A stretch of 64,000 nucleotides of DNA from Bradyrhizobium betae (GTDB lineage Bacteria > Pseudomonadota > Alphaproteobacteria > Rhizobiales > Xanthobacteraceae). The stretch is taken from assembly GCF_008932115.1 (NCBI RefSeq), contig NZ_CP044543.1, positions 3,354,501 to 3,418,500 of the forward strand, read 5' to 3'. Position numbers and translations under genes: made by a program. The notes under the pieces were generated by a model, which worked only from the letters and a program-made list of their open reading frames with translations, was not told the origin of the DNA and made no database searches. This document shows positions 17,041 through 28,555 of the stretch, piece by piece (within the stretch, counting starts at the first letter, position 1; the number at the start of each line of letters is the position of its first letter).

Positions 17041-17775
17041 TCATGAACGCCAGTGCGCCACCAAAACCTCGGCGATGGCGGGCGCGCGTTCCACGATCTG
17101 CCAGTGACCTGCATCCGCCTCGATGCGGAGCTTGCAGGCATGGCGTTGGGCAAAGCGTTCGGCGACGGCGACGGACACATAGGGGTCGTTGGCACCCCAG
17201 ACCACGAGGCCGCGATCGGGCAGGTCGCGGAGCCGGTCGATCCAGTCACCCTCGAAGCGAAGACCATCCGCGGAGCGATAGAGCGCAAGGATCGCGCGGC
17301 GCATCTGCGGGCTCCAGGCCGACGCCTCCTGCCGTGCCAGCTCGGCCGGCAGGCCGCCGCGGCGGAAGCTGCGCTCCATCGCTGTGGTCGAGGATATGGC
17401 CATGACGAGCTCGCCCAAGCCGGGCGTATTCCAGAGGCGGGCGACGACGTGGCCGCGGTAGACAGGATCGATCGCCGCGCCACAGATCGCCCATGACCGG
17501 ATCAGGTCGGGACGCAGCGATGCGGCGCGAAGCGCCAGCAGCGCGCCCCAATCGTGACCGACCAGGTCGACCGGGCCGTCGCTCTCGTATCGGCTTTCCA
17601 GCAGCCGTATGAGCCATTGCGCATAGGCGTCCTTGGTGCAGTCGAACCCGTGAGGAGCGGGGCCGCAGAAGCCCGGCAGGCAGGGGGCGGTTACCGGTTC
17701 GCCCAACCTGTCGATCAGCGGCCGCCAGATCGCGGGTGTGTTTGGTACGCCGTGCAGGAGAATCCGATTGCTCAT
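17041..17775 (-). CDS. Alpha/beta hydrolase
   Basis: 244-residue alpha/beta hydrolase. The oxyanion HGVPNTP is near residue 9, the nucleophile elbow reads GHDWGAL (aspartate nucleophile, as in haloalkane dehalogenases and epoxide hydrolases), an acid is likely in VVWGANDPYV, and the catalytic histidine is in ADAGHW. The start ATG 17775 (MSNRILLHG) rejects the long N-terminal extension of the frame. It follows the glycosyltransferase gene on the same strand with a 28-base gap, so they are probably cotranscribed. Substrate unknown. Confidence 0.87.
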   Translation of the reverse strand: MSNRILLHGVPNTPAIWRPLIDRLGEPVTAPCLPGFCGPAPHGFDCTKDAYAQWLIRLLESRYESDGPVDLVGHDWGALLALRAASLRPDLIRSWAICGAAIDPVYRGHVVARLWNTPGLGELVMAISSTTAMERSFRRGGLPAELARQEASAWSPQMRRAILALYRSADGLRFEGDWIDRLRDLPDRGLVVWGANDPYVSVAVAERFAQRHACKLRIEADAGHWQIVERAPAIAEVLVAHWRS

Positions 17776-17803
17776 CGAGGCTTCATACTCCGCCAGTCGT
17801 GTC

Positions 17804-18589
17804 TCATGCGAACCGCTCCGCCGCCCAATGATACAGGCTGCCGGGAATCGGCTTCTCGCCACCTCGCCCTTTCGGCGAGATGTGCAGGCCGATAATGTCA
17901 GGGTTGGTGACGAGGCCGAGATAGCTCGAGGGGTCGAAGAACAGTTTTGGCGCGGCATGCACGGCGTAGAACGATTGCTTCGGCAGCGCGCATCCCAGCT
18001 CGCCGGTGCGGCGCGCGAGCGCCGTCAGCGCGGCCGGCCCGAAGATCGCAACGCGAATATCCGCAAGGCGATTCGAGCCGCCGCGCAGGCGGCGCATCAT
18101 GAAGGTGATGCGATGGCGTACCGACAGCCAGTTCGGCGTCAGTTCCTCCTGCTCCACCAGTTCCTCGAAGGCGGCAACGATGCCGTGCGCGGGCGGCAGG
18201 TAGATCACGGAATTGCCGAGTTGCCGGGAGCGCTCCCAGGCAAAGTAAGGCTTTGCCGGATCGATCTCGACGGGCTTCAGCAGCAGCACATCCGCATCGA
18301 GCCAGAGGCCGAGGCCCTTCGCCATCAGCTTCATGCGGAAGAAATCGCTGAACTGAAGCGTGGTCCAGTCGCGCCAGCTCCCGTCCGGCTGCGGCGGCCG
18401 CAAGCGTTCTGAGAAGACGTGCGGCAGGATCGCCTCGGCATCCGCATTCTCGATGCCTGCGGGCAGGCCGGGAATGGTGTCGAAGCTGTACACCGTGACC
18501 TTGTGGCCGGCCGCCAGCTGCGAGCGCAGACAGGTCTGGCGCAGCGCATCCATCGGGCCGTGCCAGAAGGTGACGATCTCGGGCAGCAT
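17804..18589 (-). CDS. Glycosyltransferase with DXD motif (capsular/GT32-like)
   Basis: 261-residue protein resembling bacterial glycosyltransferases with a DXD sugar-binding motif. FSDFFRMKLMAKGLGLWLDADVLLL... contains the LDAD metal/nucleotide-sugar site near residue 100, preceded by the 'F-S-D-x-x-R' block that is typical of GT32 and polysaccharide synthesis proteins. N-terminal IVTFWHGPMDALRQTCLRS is also typical. The ATG at 18589 is used; a TTG two codons earlier is possible. Acceptor and sugar are unknown. Confidence 0.78.
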   Translation of the reverse strand: MLPEIVTFWHGPMDALRQTCLRSQLAAGHKVTVYSFDTIPGLPAGIENADAEAILPHVFSERLRPPQPDGSWRDWTTLQFSDFFRMKLMAKGLGLWLDADVLLLKPVEIDPAKPYFAWERSRQLGNSVIYLPPAHGIVAAFEELVEQEELTPNWLSVRHRITFMMRRLRGGSNRLADIRVAIFGPAALTALARRTGELGCALPKQSFYAVHAAPKLFFDPSSYLGLVTNPDIIGLHISPKGRGGEKPIPGSLYHWAAERFA

Positions 18590-18623
18590 GGGCAAGCTAT
18601 ACGGGATATTTTGGGCAAAGAAA

Positions 18624-18652
18624 AAGCCCCGGCGCTGGCAGCACCGGGGCTT
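18624..18652 (-). terminator. Rho-independent terminator after leuD
   Basis: AAGCCCCGG (18624-18632) pairs with CCGGGGCTT (18644-18652), extended inward by GCTG/CAGC after one mismatch. On the minus strand it is followed by TTTTTCTTT, so it ends the leuD transcript and separates it from the glycosyltransferase gene. Confidence 0.85.
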
Positions 18653-18668
18653 GAACGAAAACCTGCGA

Positions 18669-19274
18669 TCAGGCCCAGGCGCGTTCGTGCTTGAGCTTCT
18701 CTTCGTACGTATCGATGGACGACTTCTTCTCCATCGTCAGGCCGATGTCGTCGAGGCCGTTGATCAGGCAGTGCTTGCGGAACGGGTCGATCTCGAACTT
18801 GACCTTGCCGCCGTCGGGGCCGCGGATCTCCTGGTTCGGCAGGTCGATCGTCAGCGTCGCGTTGGCGCCGCGCTCGGCGTCGTCGAACAGCTTGTCGAGG
18901 TCTTCTTGGGCAACGCGGATCGGCAGAATGCCGTTCTTGAAGCAGTTATTGTAGAAGATGTCGCCGAACGAGGTCGAGATCACGCAGCGGATGCCGAAAT
19001 CGAGCAGCGCCCAGGGCGCATGCTCGCGGCTCGAGCCGCAGCCGAAATTGTCGCCGGCCACCAGCACCTTCGCATTGCGATAGGCGGGCTGATTGAGCAC
19101 GAAATCCGGATTCTCGCTGCCGTCGTCCTTGTAACGCTGCTCCGAGAAGAGCCCCTTGCCAAGGCCGGTGCGCTTGATGGTCTTGAGGTACTGCTTCGGA
19201 ATGATCATGTCGGTGTCGACATTGATGATCTTCAGCGGCGCCGCGACGCCTTCCAGCGTGGTGAACTTGTCCAT
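18669..19274 (-). CDS. leuD: 3-isopropylmalate dehydratase small subunit
   Basis: Swivel-domain subunit of isopropylmalate isomerase, acting with LeuC in leucine synthesis; 201 residues, full length. Motifs: [15 protein letters not shown] near the N-terminus and [17 protein letters not shown], the aconitase-superfamily swivel signature, then [20 protein letters not shown] 19274 starts at the family N-terminus ([14 protein letters not shown]). leuC lies 2 kb away on the same strand, but four small genes and a terminator separate them. Confidence 0.95.
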   Translation of the reverse strand: MDKFTTLEGVAAPLKIINVDTDMIIPKQYLKTIKRTGLGKGLFSEQRYKDDGSENPDFVLNQPAYRNAKVLVAGDNFGCGSSREHAPWALLDFGIRCVISTSFGDIFYNNCFKNGILPIRVAQEDLDKLFDDAERGANATLTIDLPNQEIRGPDGGKVKFEIDPFRKHCLINGLDDIGLTMEKKSSIDTYEEKLKHERAWA

Positions 19275-19434
19275 GGTTGCGCTTTCCCGGGGTGGTTCTG
19301 GGGAACTGGTATCTATCGCGATCGGGGGCCGAATCCTAGGCCGAATTCGGCAGATCTCGTCTGCTCTCAGCCCAAAAGGAAGTAGGCCCCCTCTCCCGCT
19401 TGCGGGGGAGGGAGCGCACCACCTTTGTCGGCGC

Positions 19435-19833
19435 CTACTCTGCCTGAGCCTCAATCGCCGCCATATCGTCGTCCGAGAGGCCGAAATGGTGGCCGATCTC
19501 GTGGATCAGGACGTGGCGAACGATGTGGCCGAGGCTCTCGTCGTGCTCGGCCCAGTAATCCAGGATCGGCCGGCGGTAGAGCCAGACCATGTTGGGCAGC
19601 CGCGCCACGTCGCCGAAACTCTGCTGGGGCAGGCCGACGCCCTGGAACAGGCCGAGCAGGTCGAACTCGCTCTCGCACTCCATCTCGTCCATGACCTCCT
19701 CTGTCGGGAAGTCGTCGACACGGAGGATCACGCCCTCGCAGAGGGCGCGAAACTCCGCCGGCAGGCGATCGAAGATGTCATGCGCGGTCGCTTCCATCTC
19801 GGCCAGCGAGGGCGCTTTCAATTCCGTCCACAT
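19435..19833 (-). CDS. Minimal metallopeptidase (zincin-like) family protein
   Basis: 132-residue protein with the zinc-binding HExxH signature as [11 protein letters not shown] near residue 113, typical of the small 'metallopeptidase family protein' group. The preceding region [10 protein letters not shown] and [12 protein letters not shown] are conserved in that group. Whether it is an active protease is not known. Between it and leuD a short hairpin CCCCTCTCCCGC/GCGGGGGAGGG lies at 19389-19413. Confidence 0.85.
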   Translation of the reverse strand: MWTELKAPSLAEMEATAHDIFDRLPAEFRALCEGVILRVDDFPTEEVMDEMECESEFDLLGLFQGVGLPQQSFGDVARLPNMVWLYRRPILDYWAEHDESLGHIVRHVLIHEIGHHFGLSDDDMAAIEAQAE

Positions 19834-19959
19834 ATACGCCTCTTAGCGCGGGTTCCCCGGCGATGCATCCGGCTTTATAAGATCGGGGCGTTGACGCCGC
19901 GCGCGAAAACGAGGAGCGTACGGCGCTTCAAGGGGTTGGCTCACGTGGGTGGTGGTACG

Positions 19960-20274
19960 ATGCGGGCGGGAACAGCGGTTCTGGTTCTACTGTGCATGGG
20001 GTTGTTTTCGCAGTTTTGCGTTGGCGCTGAAGCCCAGACGGTTGGCACCGAAGTCCGCGTGGCCCAGGCGGCCTCGCCCGATGCTCCGCCGCCGCGCAAG
20101 CGGCGCCCGGCCCGGCTCCGCGTCACGCCCTATTACAGCCCGGACGGCGTCTATCCGCGCTACAACCCGGGGCCGGATGCGGTCCGCGAGTGCAACGCCA
20201 CCTATGTGCAGGAATACCGGCCCAGCGGCACGGTGATCGTGCCGCATATGAGCTGCTACTGGCGCCGGGGCTGA
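19960..20274 (+). CDS. Small secreted hypothetical protein
   Basis: 104 residues, function unknown. The signal peptide is residues 1-25 (TAVLVLLCMGLFSQFCVGAEA). The mature protein begins with a basic Pro/Arg stretch (APPPRKRRPARLR), then a Tyr/Pro-rich part (YYSPDGVYPRYNPGPD) with two cysteines (RECNAT, SCYWRR). The ATG at 19960 is inferred from the signal peptide; the long upstream frame is a shadow. First of three adjacent small exported proteins. Confidence 0.7.
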   Translation: MRAGTAVLVLLCMGLFSQFCVGAEAQTVGTEVRVAQAASPDAPPPRKRRPARLRVTPYYSPDGVYPRYNPGPDAVRECNATYVQEYRPSGTVIVPHMSCYWRRG

Positions 20275-20333
20275 GGCGCGCTCAATTGCCGCGCAGTGCC
20301 GATGATGCGACATGTCGCAGGCGGAGGTGGGCA

Positions 20334-20594
20334 TTGACGAGATGGATCGCATTGGCCATTGCCGCCGGGCTTGCCGCAGGCCTGCCTCACGCGTCCGCGG
20401 CGCACAGAGTGACGAAGCTGCCGGATGCTGCGGCGGGGCGCGCGGTGTTCGATGGGCGACGACATGTGCGGTCCGACACCGTGCGGTACTCTCCGCGTCC
20501 TGATCCGCATTATTACGCGCGGCCTGTCTACTACCGTCCCTATCCCTACGCTGTCCCCGCGCCGTTCGTGTTCGGCTTCGGGCCGTGGTGGTGA
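20334..20594 (+). CDS. Small secreted hypothetical protein with TTG start
   Basis: 86 residues, function unknown. The start is the TTG at 20334: a perfect GGAGG lies 7 bases upstream, and the signal peptide follows directly (RWIALAIAAGLAAGLPHASA). The mature part is rich in Tyr, Pro and Arg (DPHYYARPVYYRPYPYAVPAP). No ATG fits. Similar in style to its neighbours, but no family is recognised. Confidence 0.68.
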   Translation: MTRWIALAIAAGLAAGLPHASAAHRVTKLPDAAAGRAVFDGRRHVRSDTVRYSPRPDPHYYARPVYYRPYPYAVPAPFVFGFGPWW

Positions 20595-20744
20595 CGTCAC
20601 GCGCGTTGCGAGGGCGCCGTTCATTCATGAGGCGTTCACGTCGCTGTCCCTAATTTCATCTTGGGAGCGACCGCAAATGAACAGTGGTGGTACGAGCGCA
20701 GGCGCTGCGCCGCAGTTCCGCTGTTCAGATTCAGGGAGAATTCC

Positions 20745-21275
20745 ATGCTGAGAGTTCTGGGTTTCGCGACCAGCCCGATGCGCTTGCTCGGGCTTGCGGC
20801 CGTGGCCACGCTGATGCTGTCGGCCGGCACGGCACGTCGCGCGGAGGCGATGACGCCGATCAATCCAACGGCGCTGCCGGCGGCGAAGGCTGCAAGCGAC
20901 GACATGATCACGCAAGTGCGCCACGGCGGTGGCGGACATGGTGGCGGCTTCCATGGTGGCGGAGGGTTTCGCGGCGGTGGCTTCCACGGCGGCGGGGCGC
21001 ATTTCGGTGGCTTCCGCGGCGGCGGCTTTCGCGCTGCGCCCGCCTTTCATGGCGGTGGCTATCGCTACGGCGGAATGCATCACGGCGGCGGATTTCATCG
21101 CTACGGAATCTATCGCCCGCACTACTACGGCCATCGCCATTTCCACCGGCGCTACTACGGCGGCTACTATCCCTATTACAGCCATCCGCGCCGCTGCCGG
21201 GTGATCTGGACCTATTACGGCCCGCGCCGCGTCTGCCGCTGGCATCGCTGGCACCATCCGTACCGCTATTGGTGA
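20745..21275 (+). CDS. Gly/His-rich secreted protein
   Basis: 176 residues. A signal peptide (residues ~1-33, ending ARRAEA) precedes a Gly/His/Phe repeat region with units like GGGFHGGG and GGGFRGGG (residues ~58-105), then a His/Tyr/Arg-rich tail ending in two cysteines and PRRVCRWHRW. Such Gly-His repeats can bind metals, but no function is established. GGGAGAA precedes ATG 20745. A strong terminator follows. Confidence 0.78.
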   Translation: MLRVLGFATSPMRLLGLAAVATLMLSAGTARRAEAMTPINPTALPAAKAASDDMITQVRHGGGGHGGGFHGGGGFRGGGFHGGGAHFGGFRGGGFRAAPAFHGGGYRYGGMHHGGGFHRYGIYRPHYYGHRHFHRRYYGGYYPYYSHPRRCRVIWTYYGPRRVCRWHRWHHPYRYW

Positions 21276-21290
21276 GCACGGTTCGACATG

Positions 21291-21317
21291 AAAAGGGCGC
21301 CTCAGCGGCGCCCTTTT
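21291..21317. terminator. Bidirectional rho-independent terminator
   Basis: AAAAGGGCGCC / GGCGCCCTTTT with a 5-base loop TCAGC (21291-21301 and 21307-21317); T-run TTTTTTT on the plus strand and A-run on the left arm. It serves the Gly/His-rich gene and, on the minus strand, leuC. Confidence 0.85.
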
Positions 21318-21344
21318 TTTATTCGTGCGTTGAGAGGAAGCGGC

Positions 21345-22751
<1,407 letters not shown>

Positions 22752-23022
22752 GAGCTTGAGCTCCGGAATGTGTGTCAGCGAAGAGCGCGGGTGGCGCGCC
22801 GGGCAACAAAATCGTCAGCGCAGCTTTTAGGCTGCGCGCGTAAGCTCTGACGTTGCCGAAGTCGCGAAGCGTCCGAAGAACCGGCCAGGCAGCCGCGAGC
22901 GATCGTCGATGACGACGCGCTTGATGGGCTCCATGCTGGTCCGATCTGGAAACATTCTACGAATATATAGCAGGCCGAACCGGAATCGCGAGGGCTTTGA
23001 CGCGCACGGCTGACGCAACAAA

Positions 23023-23049
23023 AAAGCGCGGGGTTTTGCCCCGCGCTTT
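23023..23049 (-). terminator. Rho-independent terminator after rplS
   Basis: AAAGCGCGGGG (23023-23033) pairs perfectly with CCCCGCGCTTT (23039-23049) across TTTTG; on the minus strand the stem is followed by a T-run. It closes the ribosomal/tRNA-maturation gene run ahead of leuC. Confidence 0.88.
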
Positions 23050-23072
23050 GGAAACTCGACTGTAAGCGGAGC

Positions 23073-23453
23073 TTACTCGTTGACGGCCTTGGCGTGCTCG
23101 GTCTTCTCGACGATACGAGCCGACTTGCCGCGCAGCTGGCGCAGGTAATAGAGCTTGGCGCGACGCACCTTGCCGCGGCGCACCACCTTGATCGAGTCGA
23201 TCATCGGCGACATCACCGGGAACACGCGCTCGACGCCCTCGCCGTAGGAGATCTTGCGGACGGTGAAGCTCTCGTTGAGGCCACCGCCGGAACGGCCGAT
23301 GCAGACGCCTTCATAGGCCTGCACGCGGGTGCGGTCGCCTTCGACCACCTTCACGTTGACGATCACGGTGTCGCCGGGGCCGAACTCCGGAATCTCCTTG
23401 TTGGCGGAGAGCTTGTCGAATTGCTCTTTTTCGAGCTGTTGGATCAGGTTCAT
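23073..23453 (-). CDS. rplS: 50S ribosomal protein L19
   Basis: 126 residues, full length. [26 protein letters not shown] is the start of the conserved beta-barrel, followed by [26 protein letters not shown] and the C-terminal [15 protein letters not shown]19 sits at the subunit interface of the ribosome. It is the last gene of the ffh-rpsP-rimM-trmD-rplS run, 109 bases after trmD. Confidence 0.97.
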   Translation of the reverse strand: MNLIQQLEKEQFDKLSANKEIPEFGPGDTVIVNVKVVEGDRTRVQAYEGVCIGRSGGGLNESFTVRKISYGEGVERVFPVMSPMIDSIKVVRRGKVRRAKLYYLRQLRGKSARIVEKTEHAKAVNE

Positions 23454-23562
23454 GGGTAAATCTCCATCGGCGCGCCCAGCCTTGGAAACGGGGGCTGCGC
23501 GAAATTCGTTTATCCAGCCATTGCGGATGTGGCCGCTCCTATAAGGCAGTCCGGAGCGTTTG

Positions 23563-24330
23563 TCACCCGTCTGTCTTGTCTTTTGGCGTTTTTTGGCGGC
23601 CGGCCCGATTCGGGGCCTTGTTCGAGATCTTGGCCGGGATCCGGGCCCACAGATCCGGCCGCCGGGCCGCCGTCAGCGCTTCGGATTGTGCCCGCCGCCA
23701 GCTGGCGACCTTGGCGTGGTCGCCGGAGGTCAGGATCTCCGGGATCGGGGTTCCCTCGAACAGCTGCGGGCGGGTGTATTGGGGGTATTCGAGCAGGCCG
23801 TCCGAAAAGCTTTCCTCGGTTCCCGAGGCTTCCTTGCCCATCACGCCCGGCAATAGCCGGACGCAGGCGTCGATCAGCGCCAAAGCCGCGATTTCGCCCC
23901 CGGAGAGCACGTAGTCGCCGATCGAGACCTCCTCCAGGCCCCGCCCGTCGATTACCCGCTGGTCGACCCCCTCGAACCGCCCGCAGACGATCAGGGGGCC
24001 TGGGCCTCGCGCGAGCTCTGTGACGCGGGCCTGGGTCAGTGGCCGACCCCGCGGGCTCATCAGGAGGCGGGGCCGCTGAGGGCCGATCTCCGCGGCATCG
24101 ATCGCCGCCGCCAGAACATCCGCCCGCAGCACCATGCCCGGCCCGCCGCCTGCGGGGGTATCGTCGACGCTGCGATGGCGGTCGGTGGCCGAGGCCCGGA
24201 TGTCCCGGGCCTCGATCTCCCAGAGCCCTGAGGCCAGCGCCCGGCCGGCCAGGCTCACGCCGAGCGGTCCCGGAAACATCTCCGGAAACAGCGTCAGCAC
24301 CGTCGCGCGCCAGGGTGAGGGATTGGTCAT
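23563..24330 (-). CDS. trmD: tRNA (guanine-N1-)-methyltransferase
   Basis: Methylates G37 of tRNAs with S-adenosylmethionine, needed for reading-frame maintenance. 255 residues, SPOUT fold. Motifs: [12 protein letters not shown] at the N-terminus, [12 protein letters not shown], the SAM knot with [11 protein letters not shown] and [14 protein letters not shown], and the C-terminal domain with PEILTSGDH. The C-terminal basic tail after ISNKAPNR is typical of the alphaproteobacterial forms. Gene order is as in many bacteria, with a repeat element between it and rimM. Confidence 0.97.
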   Translation of the reverse strand: MTNPSPWRATVLTLFPEMFPGPLGVSLAGRALASGLWEIEARDIRASATDRHRSVDDTPAGGGPGMVLRADVLAAAIDAAEIGPQRPRLLMSPRGRPLTQARVTELARGPGPLIVCGRFEGVDQRVIDGRGLEEVSIGDYVLSGGEIAALALIDACVRLLPGVMGKEASGTEESFSDGLLEYPQYTRPQLFEGTPIPEILTSGDHAKVASWRRAQSEALTAARRPDLWARIPAKISNKAPNRAGRQKTPKDKTDG

Positions 24331-24343
24331 TGGATCTCAGTTC

Positions 24344-24475
24344 TCGTCGTCCCGGACAAGCGAAGCGCAGATCCGGGACCCATAGCCACAGCAGCCAGTT
24401 TGGCGATGACTAGAGCTATCAGCTTAGCCAAAACCACGGCCTGTGGTTATGGGTCCCCGCCTTCGCGGGGACGAC
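24344..24475. repeat. Palindromic repeat, family C, overlapping the 3' end of rimM
   Basis: Starts CGTCGTCCCGGACAAGCGAA and contains the arms GACCCATAGCCACAG (left) and CTGTGGTTATGGGTC (right); the right end is the small hairpin CCCCGCCTTCGCGGGG and then ACGAC. It resembles the copy at 4375. It interrupts the ribosomal operon and supplies the end of the rimM reading frame. Confidence 0.85.
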
Positions 24476-25004
24476 TCTCGGAGGGAGCTTCGCCACGATC
24501 CTCGCCCTCGATCTCCTGCGGCAGCGCGATCACGACACGGCCGCTTGCAAGATCGACCTCAGGCACCACCGCGTTGGTGAACGGCAGCAGCATCGTCGCG
24601 CCTTTCGGCGGGGCGATCTCGATGATGTCGCCGGCGCCGAAATTATGGATCGCGAGCACGCGGCCAAGCGCATCGCCATCCGTGGTGACGGCGGCGAGCC
24701 CGATCAGATCGGTGTGGTAATATTCGTCCTCGTCGGTCGCGGGCAGCTTGTCGCGCGCGACGTAGAGCTCGATGCCGTTGAGCCGTTCGGCCTCATCGCG
24801 GGACGTGACGCCCTTGAACGTCGCGACCAGATGGTCCTTGGCCTCACGCGCCGTTGCGACCTCGAACTGGCGCTTGCCGTCCTTGGACAGCAGCGGACCA
24901 TAGTGCCTGACGGCAAAGGGATCTTCGGTGAAGGTCCATAGTTTGACCGCACCGCGCACACCATGCGCGGCGCCGATCCGCGCGACGCAGACCAGCGCCG
25001 ACAT
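24447..25004 (-). CDS. rimM: 16S rRNA processing protein RimM
   Basis: Ribosome assembly factor for the 30S head, binding S19; 185 residues. The N-terminal domain begins [22 protein letters not shown], and the PRC-barrel domain follows ([24 protein letters not shown]). The last nine residues, [12 protein letters not shown] sequence, and the stop codon are encoded by a repeat element, so the original end was probably a few codons earlier. It ends 9 bases after rpsP's stop in the same operon. Confidence 0.95.
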   Translation of the reverse strand: MSALVCVARIGAAHGVRGAVKLWTFTEDPFAVRHYGPLLSKDGKRQFEVATAREAKDHLVATFKGVTSRDEAERLNGIELYVARDKLPATDEDEYYHTDLIGLAAVTTDGDALGRVLAIHNFGAGDIIEIAPPKGATMLLPFTNAVVPEVDLASGRVVIALPQEIEGEDRGEAPSESRPREGGDP

Positions 25005-25013
25005 GGTCTGACC

Positions 25014-25346
25014 TTAACCCTTCGCGGCGGCTTCGGCCTGCGCCTTGCGCTCCTTGCGCGGCACGGCCTTTTCCGGGTTGTTGCGCGCTTCGCGCTTCTT
25101 GACGCCGGCGGCGTCGAGGAAACGCGACACGCGGTCCGACGGCTGCGCGCCCTTGGCGAGCCAGGCCTTCACCTTGTCCATGTCGAGCTTGAGGCGGGTC
25201 TCGTTGTCCTTCGGCAGCAGCGGGTTGAAATAGCCGAGACGCTCGATGAAGCGGCCATCGCGGGGGAAGCGCGAATCGGCAACGACGACGTGATAGACGG
25301 GACGCTTCTTGGTGCCTGCGCGCGCGAGGCGGATAACGACGGACAT
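25014..25346 (-). CDS. rpsP: 30S ribosomal protein S16
   Basis: 110 residues. [24 protein letters not shown] is the highly conserved N-terminus, then [18 protein letters not shown] and the [12 protein letters not shown] region. The basic, Ala/Lys/Glu-rich C-terminal extension is normal for alphaproteobacteria. It lies 86 bases downstream of ffh and 9 bases before rimM. Confidence 0.97.
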   Translation of the reverse strand: MSVVIRLARAGTKKRPVYHVVVADSRFPRDGRFIERLGYFNPLLPKDNETRLKLDMDKVKAWLAKGAQPSDRVSRFLDAAGVKKREARNNPEKAVPRKERKAQAEAAAKG

Positions 25347-25432
25347 CTTAGTTCTCCTTCAAAGTACGTTTTGTTCGGTTGATTGGTATTCCGCGTTGCA
25401 CGAGACCGGTGCGATCCCGTGCGACGAATTGC

Positions 25433-26980
<1,548 letters not shown>

Positions 26981-27026
26981 TGCCGTTTTTCCTTGTCCTG
27001 CTCGCGCAGGGTTGCCGCGTTCACCA

Positions 27027-27131
27027 CTGTCATGCCCCGGCTTGACAGGGGCATCCAGTACGCCGCGGCACCTCGGTTCCAGCCGAACTGCCTCTGGGAT
27101 ACTGGATCGCCCGATCAAGTCGGGCGATGAC
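27027..27131. repeat. Palindromic intergenic repeat, family A
   Basis: CATGCCCCGGCTTGACAGGGGCATCCAGTACGCC-type left half and TACTGGATCGCCCGATCAAGTCGGGCGATGAC-type right half (each quoted only in outline). It lies just upstream of ffh, between it and the divergent MBL-fold gene. Confidence 0.85.
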
Positions 27132-27417
27132 CACCCTCTTGGCAAGCGATCTTCCAAACACCTTTGCGCCCGAGGGCGCACAGCGCTGTCGGGCGTTGGC
27201 CTCTGGCCTCCAGGGCCAGTGGGCGTGTCGAAAAGAAAGCCTTTCCGAGAAAGTGGCGGGGTTAAACGCCGCTCCCGCCTAAAAGTCAAGGAAAGTTAGG
27301 GTGCCGGGGCAAGTCTGAGAGGGCAAGGCATTGAAAATGCGGCCCTTCTGGCCGCGAGTTCCTTTTCCCCCGGCCCTCCCCATATAGCCGGTGATAAATT
27401 ACCTCTGGATCTCCCGC

Positions 27418-28398
27418 ATGAAAACCTATGACGGCCCTGTCTCCGACCATTTCGACGGCTCGAACTTCTTCGATCCGGACGGCGTGCCGCCGAAATCGCT
27501 TGGCGAGGTCCTGCGCTGGCAGTTCGGCGGCGGGCGGAAACGCGAGACCTGGCCCGAATGGGCCCCGAGCCCCCATGCCGATACCCCGCCGGAGCGCGTC
27601 GAGGGCGACAAGGTCCGTCTCTCCTTCGTCGGCCACGCCAGTTGGCTGATCCAGACCGGCGGCCTCAACATCCTGGTCGATCCCGTCTGGTCGGAGCGGG
27701 TGTCGCCGGTCCGCTTCGCCGGACCGAAGCGGCGCAACGATCCCGGCATCGCGTTCGATCGTTTGCCGAAGATCGACGTCGTCCTGGTCTCGCACGGCCA
27801 TTACGATCACCTCGACATCACGACGCTGTCGCGGCTCGCCAGCAATTTTGCTCCGCGTGTCGTGACGCCGCTCGGCAATGATGTGACGATGCGCAGCGCC
27901 GACTCTTCGATCAAGGTGGAGGCCTTCGATTGGCACGATCGCGTCGAGCTCGGCGGCGGCATTGCCGTGCATCTGGTCGCGACCCGGCACTGGACCGCGC
28001 GTGGCATGTTCGACCGCAACAAGGCGCTGTGGGCGAGCTTCGTGCTGGAGACGCCGGCCGGAAAGATCTACGTCGTCTGCGATTCCGGCTATGGCGAAGG
28101 CACGCATTTTCGCCGCGTCGCGGAGAAGCACGGGCCGTTACGCCTGGCGATCCTCCCGATCGGCGCCTACGAGCCGCGCTGGTTCATGCGCGACCAGCAC
28201 ATGAACCCGCAAGATGCGGTGAAGGCGCTGGCCGATTGCGGCGCGCAACAAGCGCTCGGGCATCATCACGGCACGTTCCAGCTGACGGACGAGGCGATCG
28301 AAGCGCCGGCGAAGGCGCTGGTGGAGGCGCTCGATGCCGCGAAGATTCCGCAGGAGCGGTTCGTGGCGATGAAGCCGGGGCAGGTGGTGGAGATTTAG
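27418..28398 (+). CDS. MBL-fold metallohydrolase (NAPE-PLD/RomA-like)
   Basis: 326-residue metallo-beta-lactamase-fold hydrolase. The metal site HGHYDHLD is at about residues 130-137 (VLVSHGHYDH), a further histidine lies in TRHWTARG, and CDSGYGEG and LGHHHGTFQL complete the site. FVGHASWLIQTGGLNILVDPVW near residue 70 is the usual N-terminal strand set of the NAPE-PLD / UlaG-like group. ATG 27418 is preferred to GTG 27391 because the family sequence starts at KTYDGPVSDHFDG. Cytosolic by lack of a signal; substrate unknown. Confidence 0.85.
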   Translation: MKTYDGPVSDHFDGSNFFDPDGVPPKSLGEVLRWQFGGGRKRETWPEWAPSPHADTPPERVEGDKVRLSFVGHASWLIQTGGLNILVDPVWSERVSPVRFAGPKRRNDPGIAFDRLPKIDVVLVSHGHYDHLDITTLSRLASNFAPRVVTPLGNDVTMRSADSSIKVEAFDWHDRVELGGGIAVHLVATRHWTARGMFDRNKALWASFVLETPAGKIYVVCDSGYGEGTHFRRVAEKHGPLRLAILPIGAYEPRWFMRDQHMNPQDAVKALADCGAQQALGHHHGTFQLTDEAIEAPAKALVEALDAAKIPQERFVAMKPGQVVEI

Positions 28399-28414
28399 CT
28401 CTCTGCACCCACCG

Positions 28415-28553
28415 CTCGTGCCCCGGACGCAGCGCGGCACGTTAGTGCTGCGCTGCCGAGCCGGGGCCCATGTCGCCGTATTGTACCGTGTAGCTTTCTA
28501 GGTCCCGGTTCTGCGCAGCAGCGCTTCACGCTGCAGCGCGTCGGGGACACGAG
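28415..28553. repeat. Palindromic intergenic repeat, family E
   Basis: Begins CTCGTGCCCCGGACGCAGCG and ends GCAGCGCGTCGGGGACACGAG-type, which is the inverse. Internal arms GCAGCGCGGCAC...GTGCTGCGCTGC and CTGCGCAGCAGCGC also fold. A second copy is at 50926. Confidence 0.8.
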
Positions 28554-28555
28554 AC

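Noticed and set aside
22827..22934. 35-codon open frame upstream of leuC as a leader peptide
   Set aside because: It has no run of leucine codons and no attenuator-like alternative hairpins were evident; the frame could be chance in GC-rich DNA.
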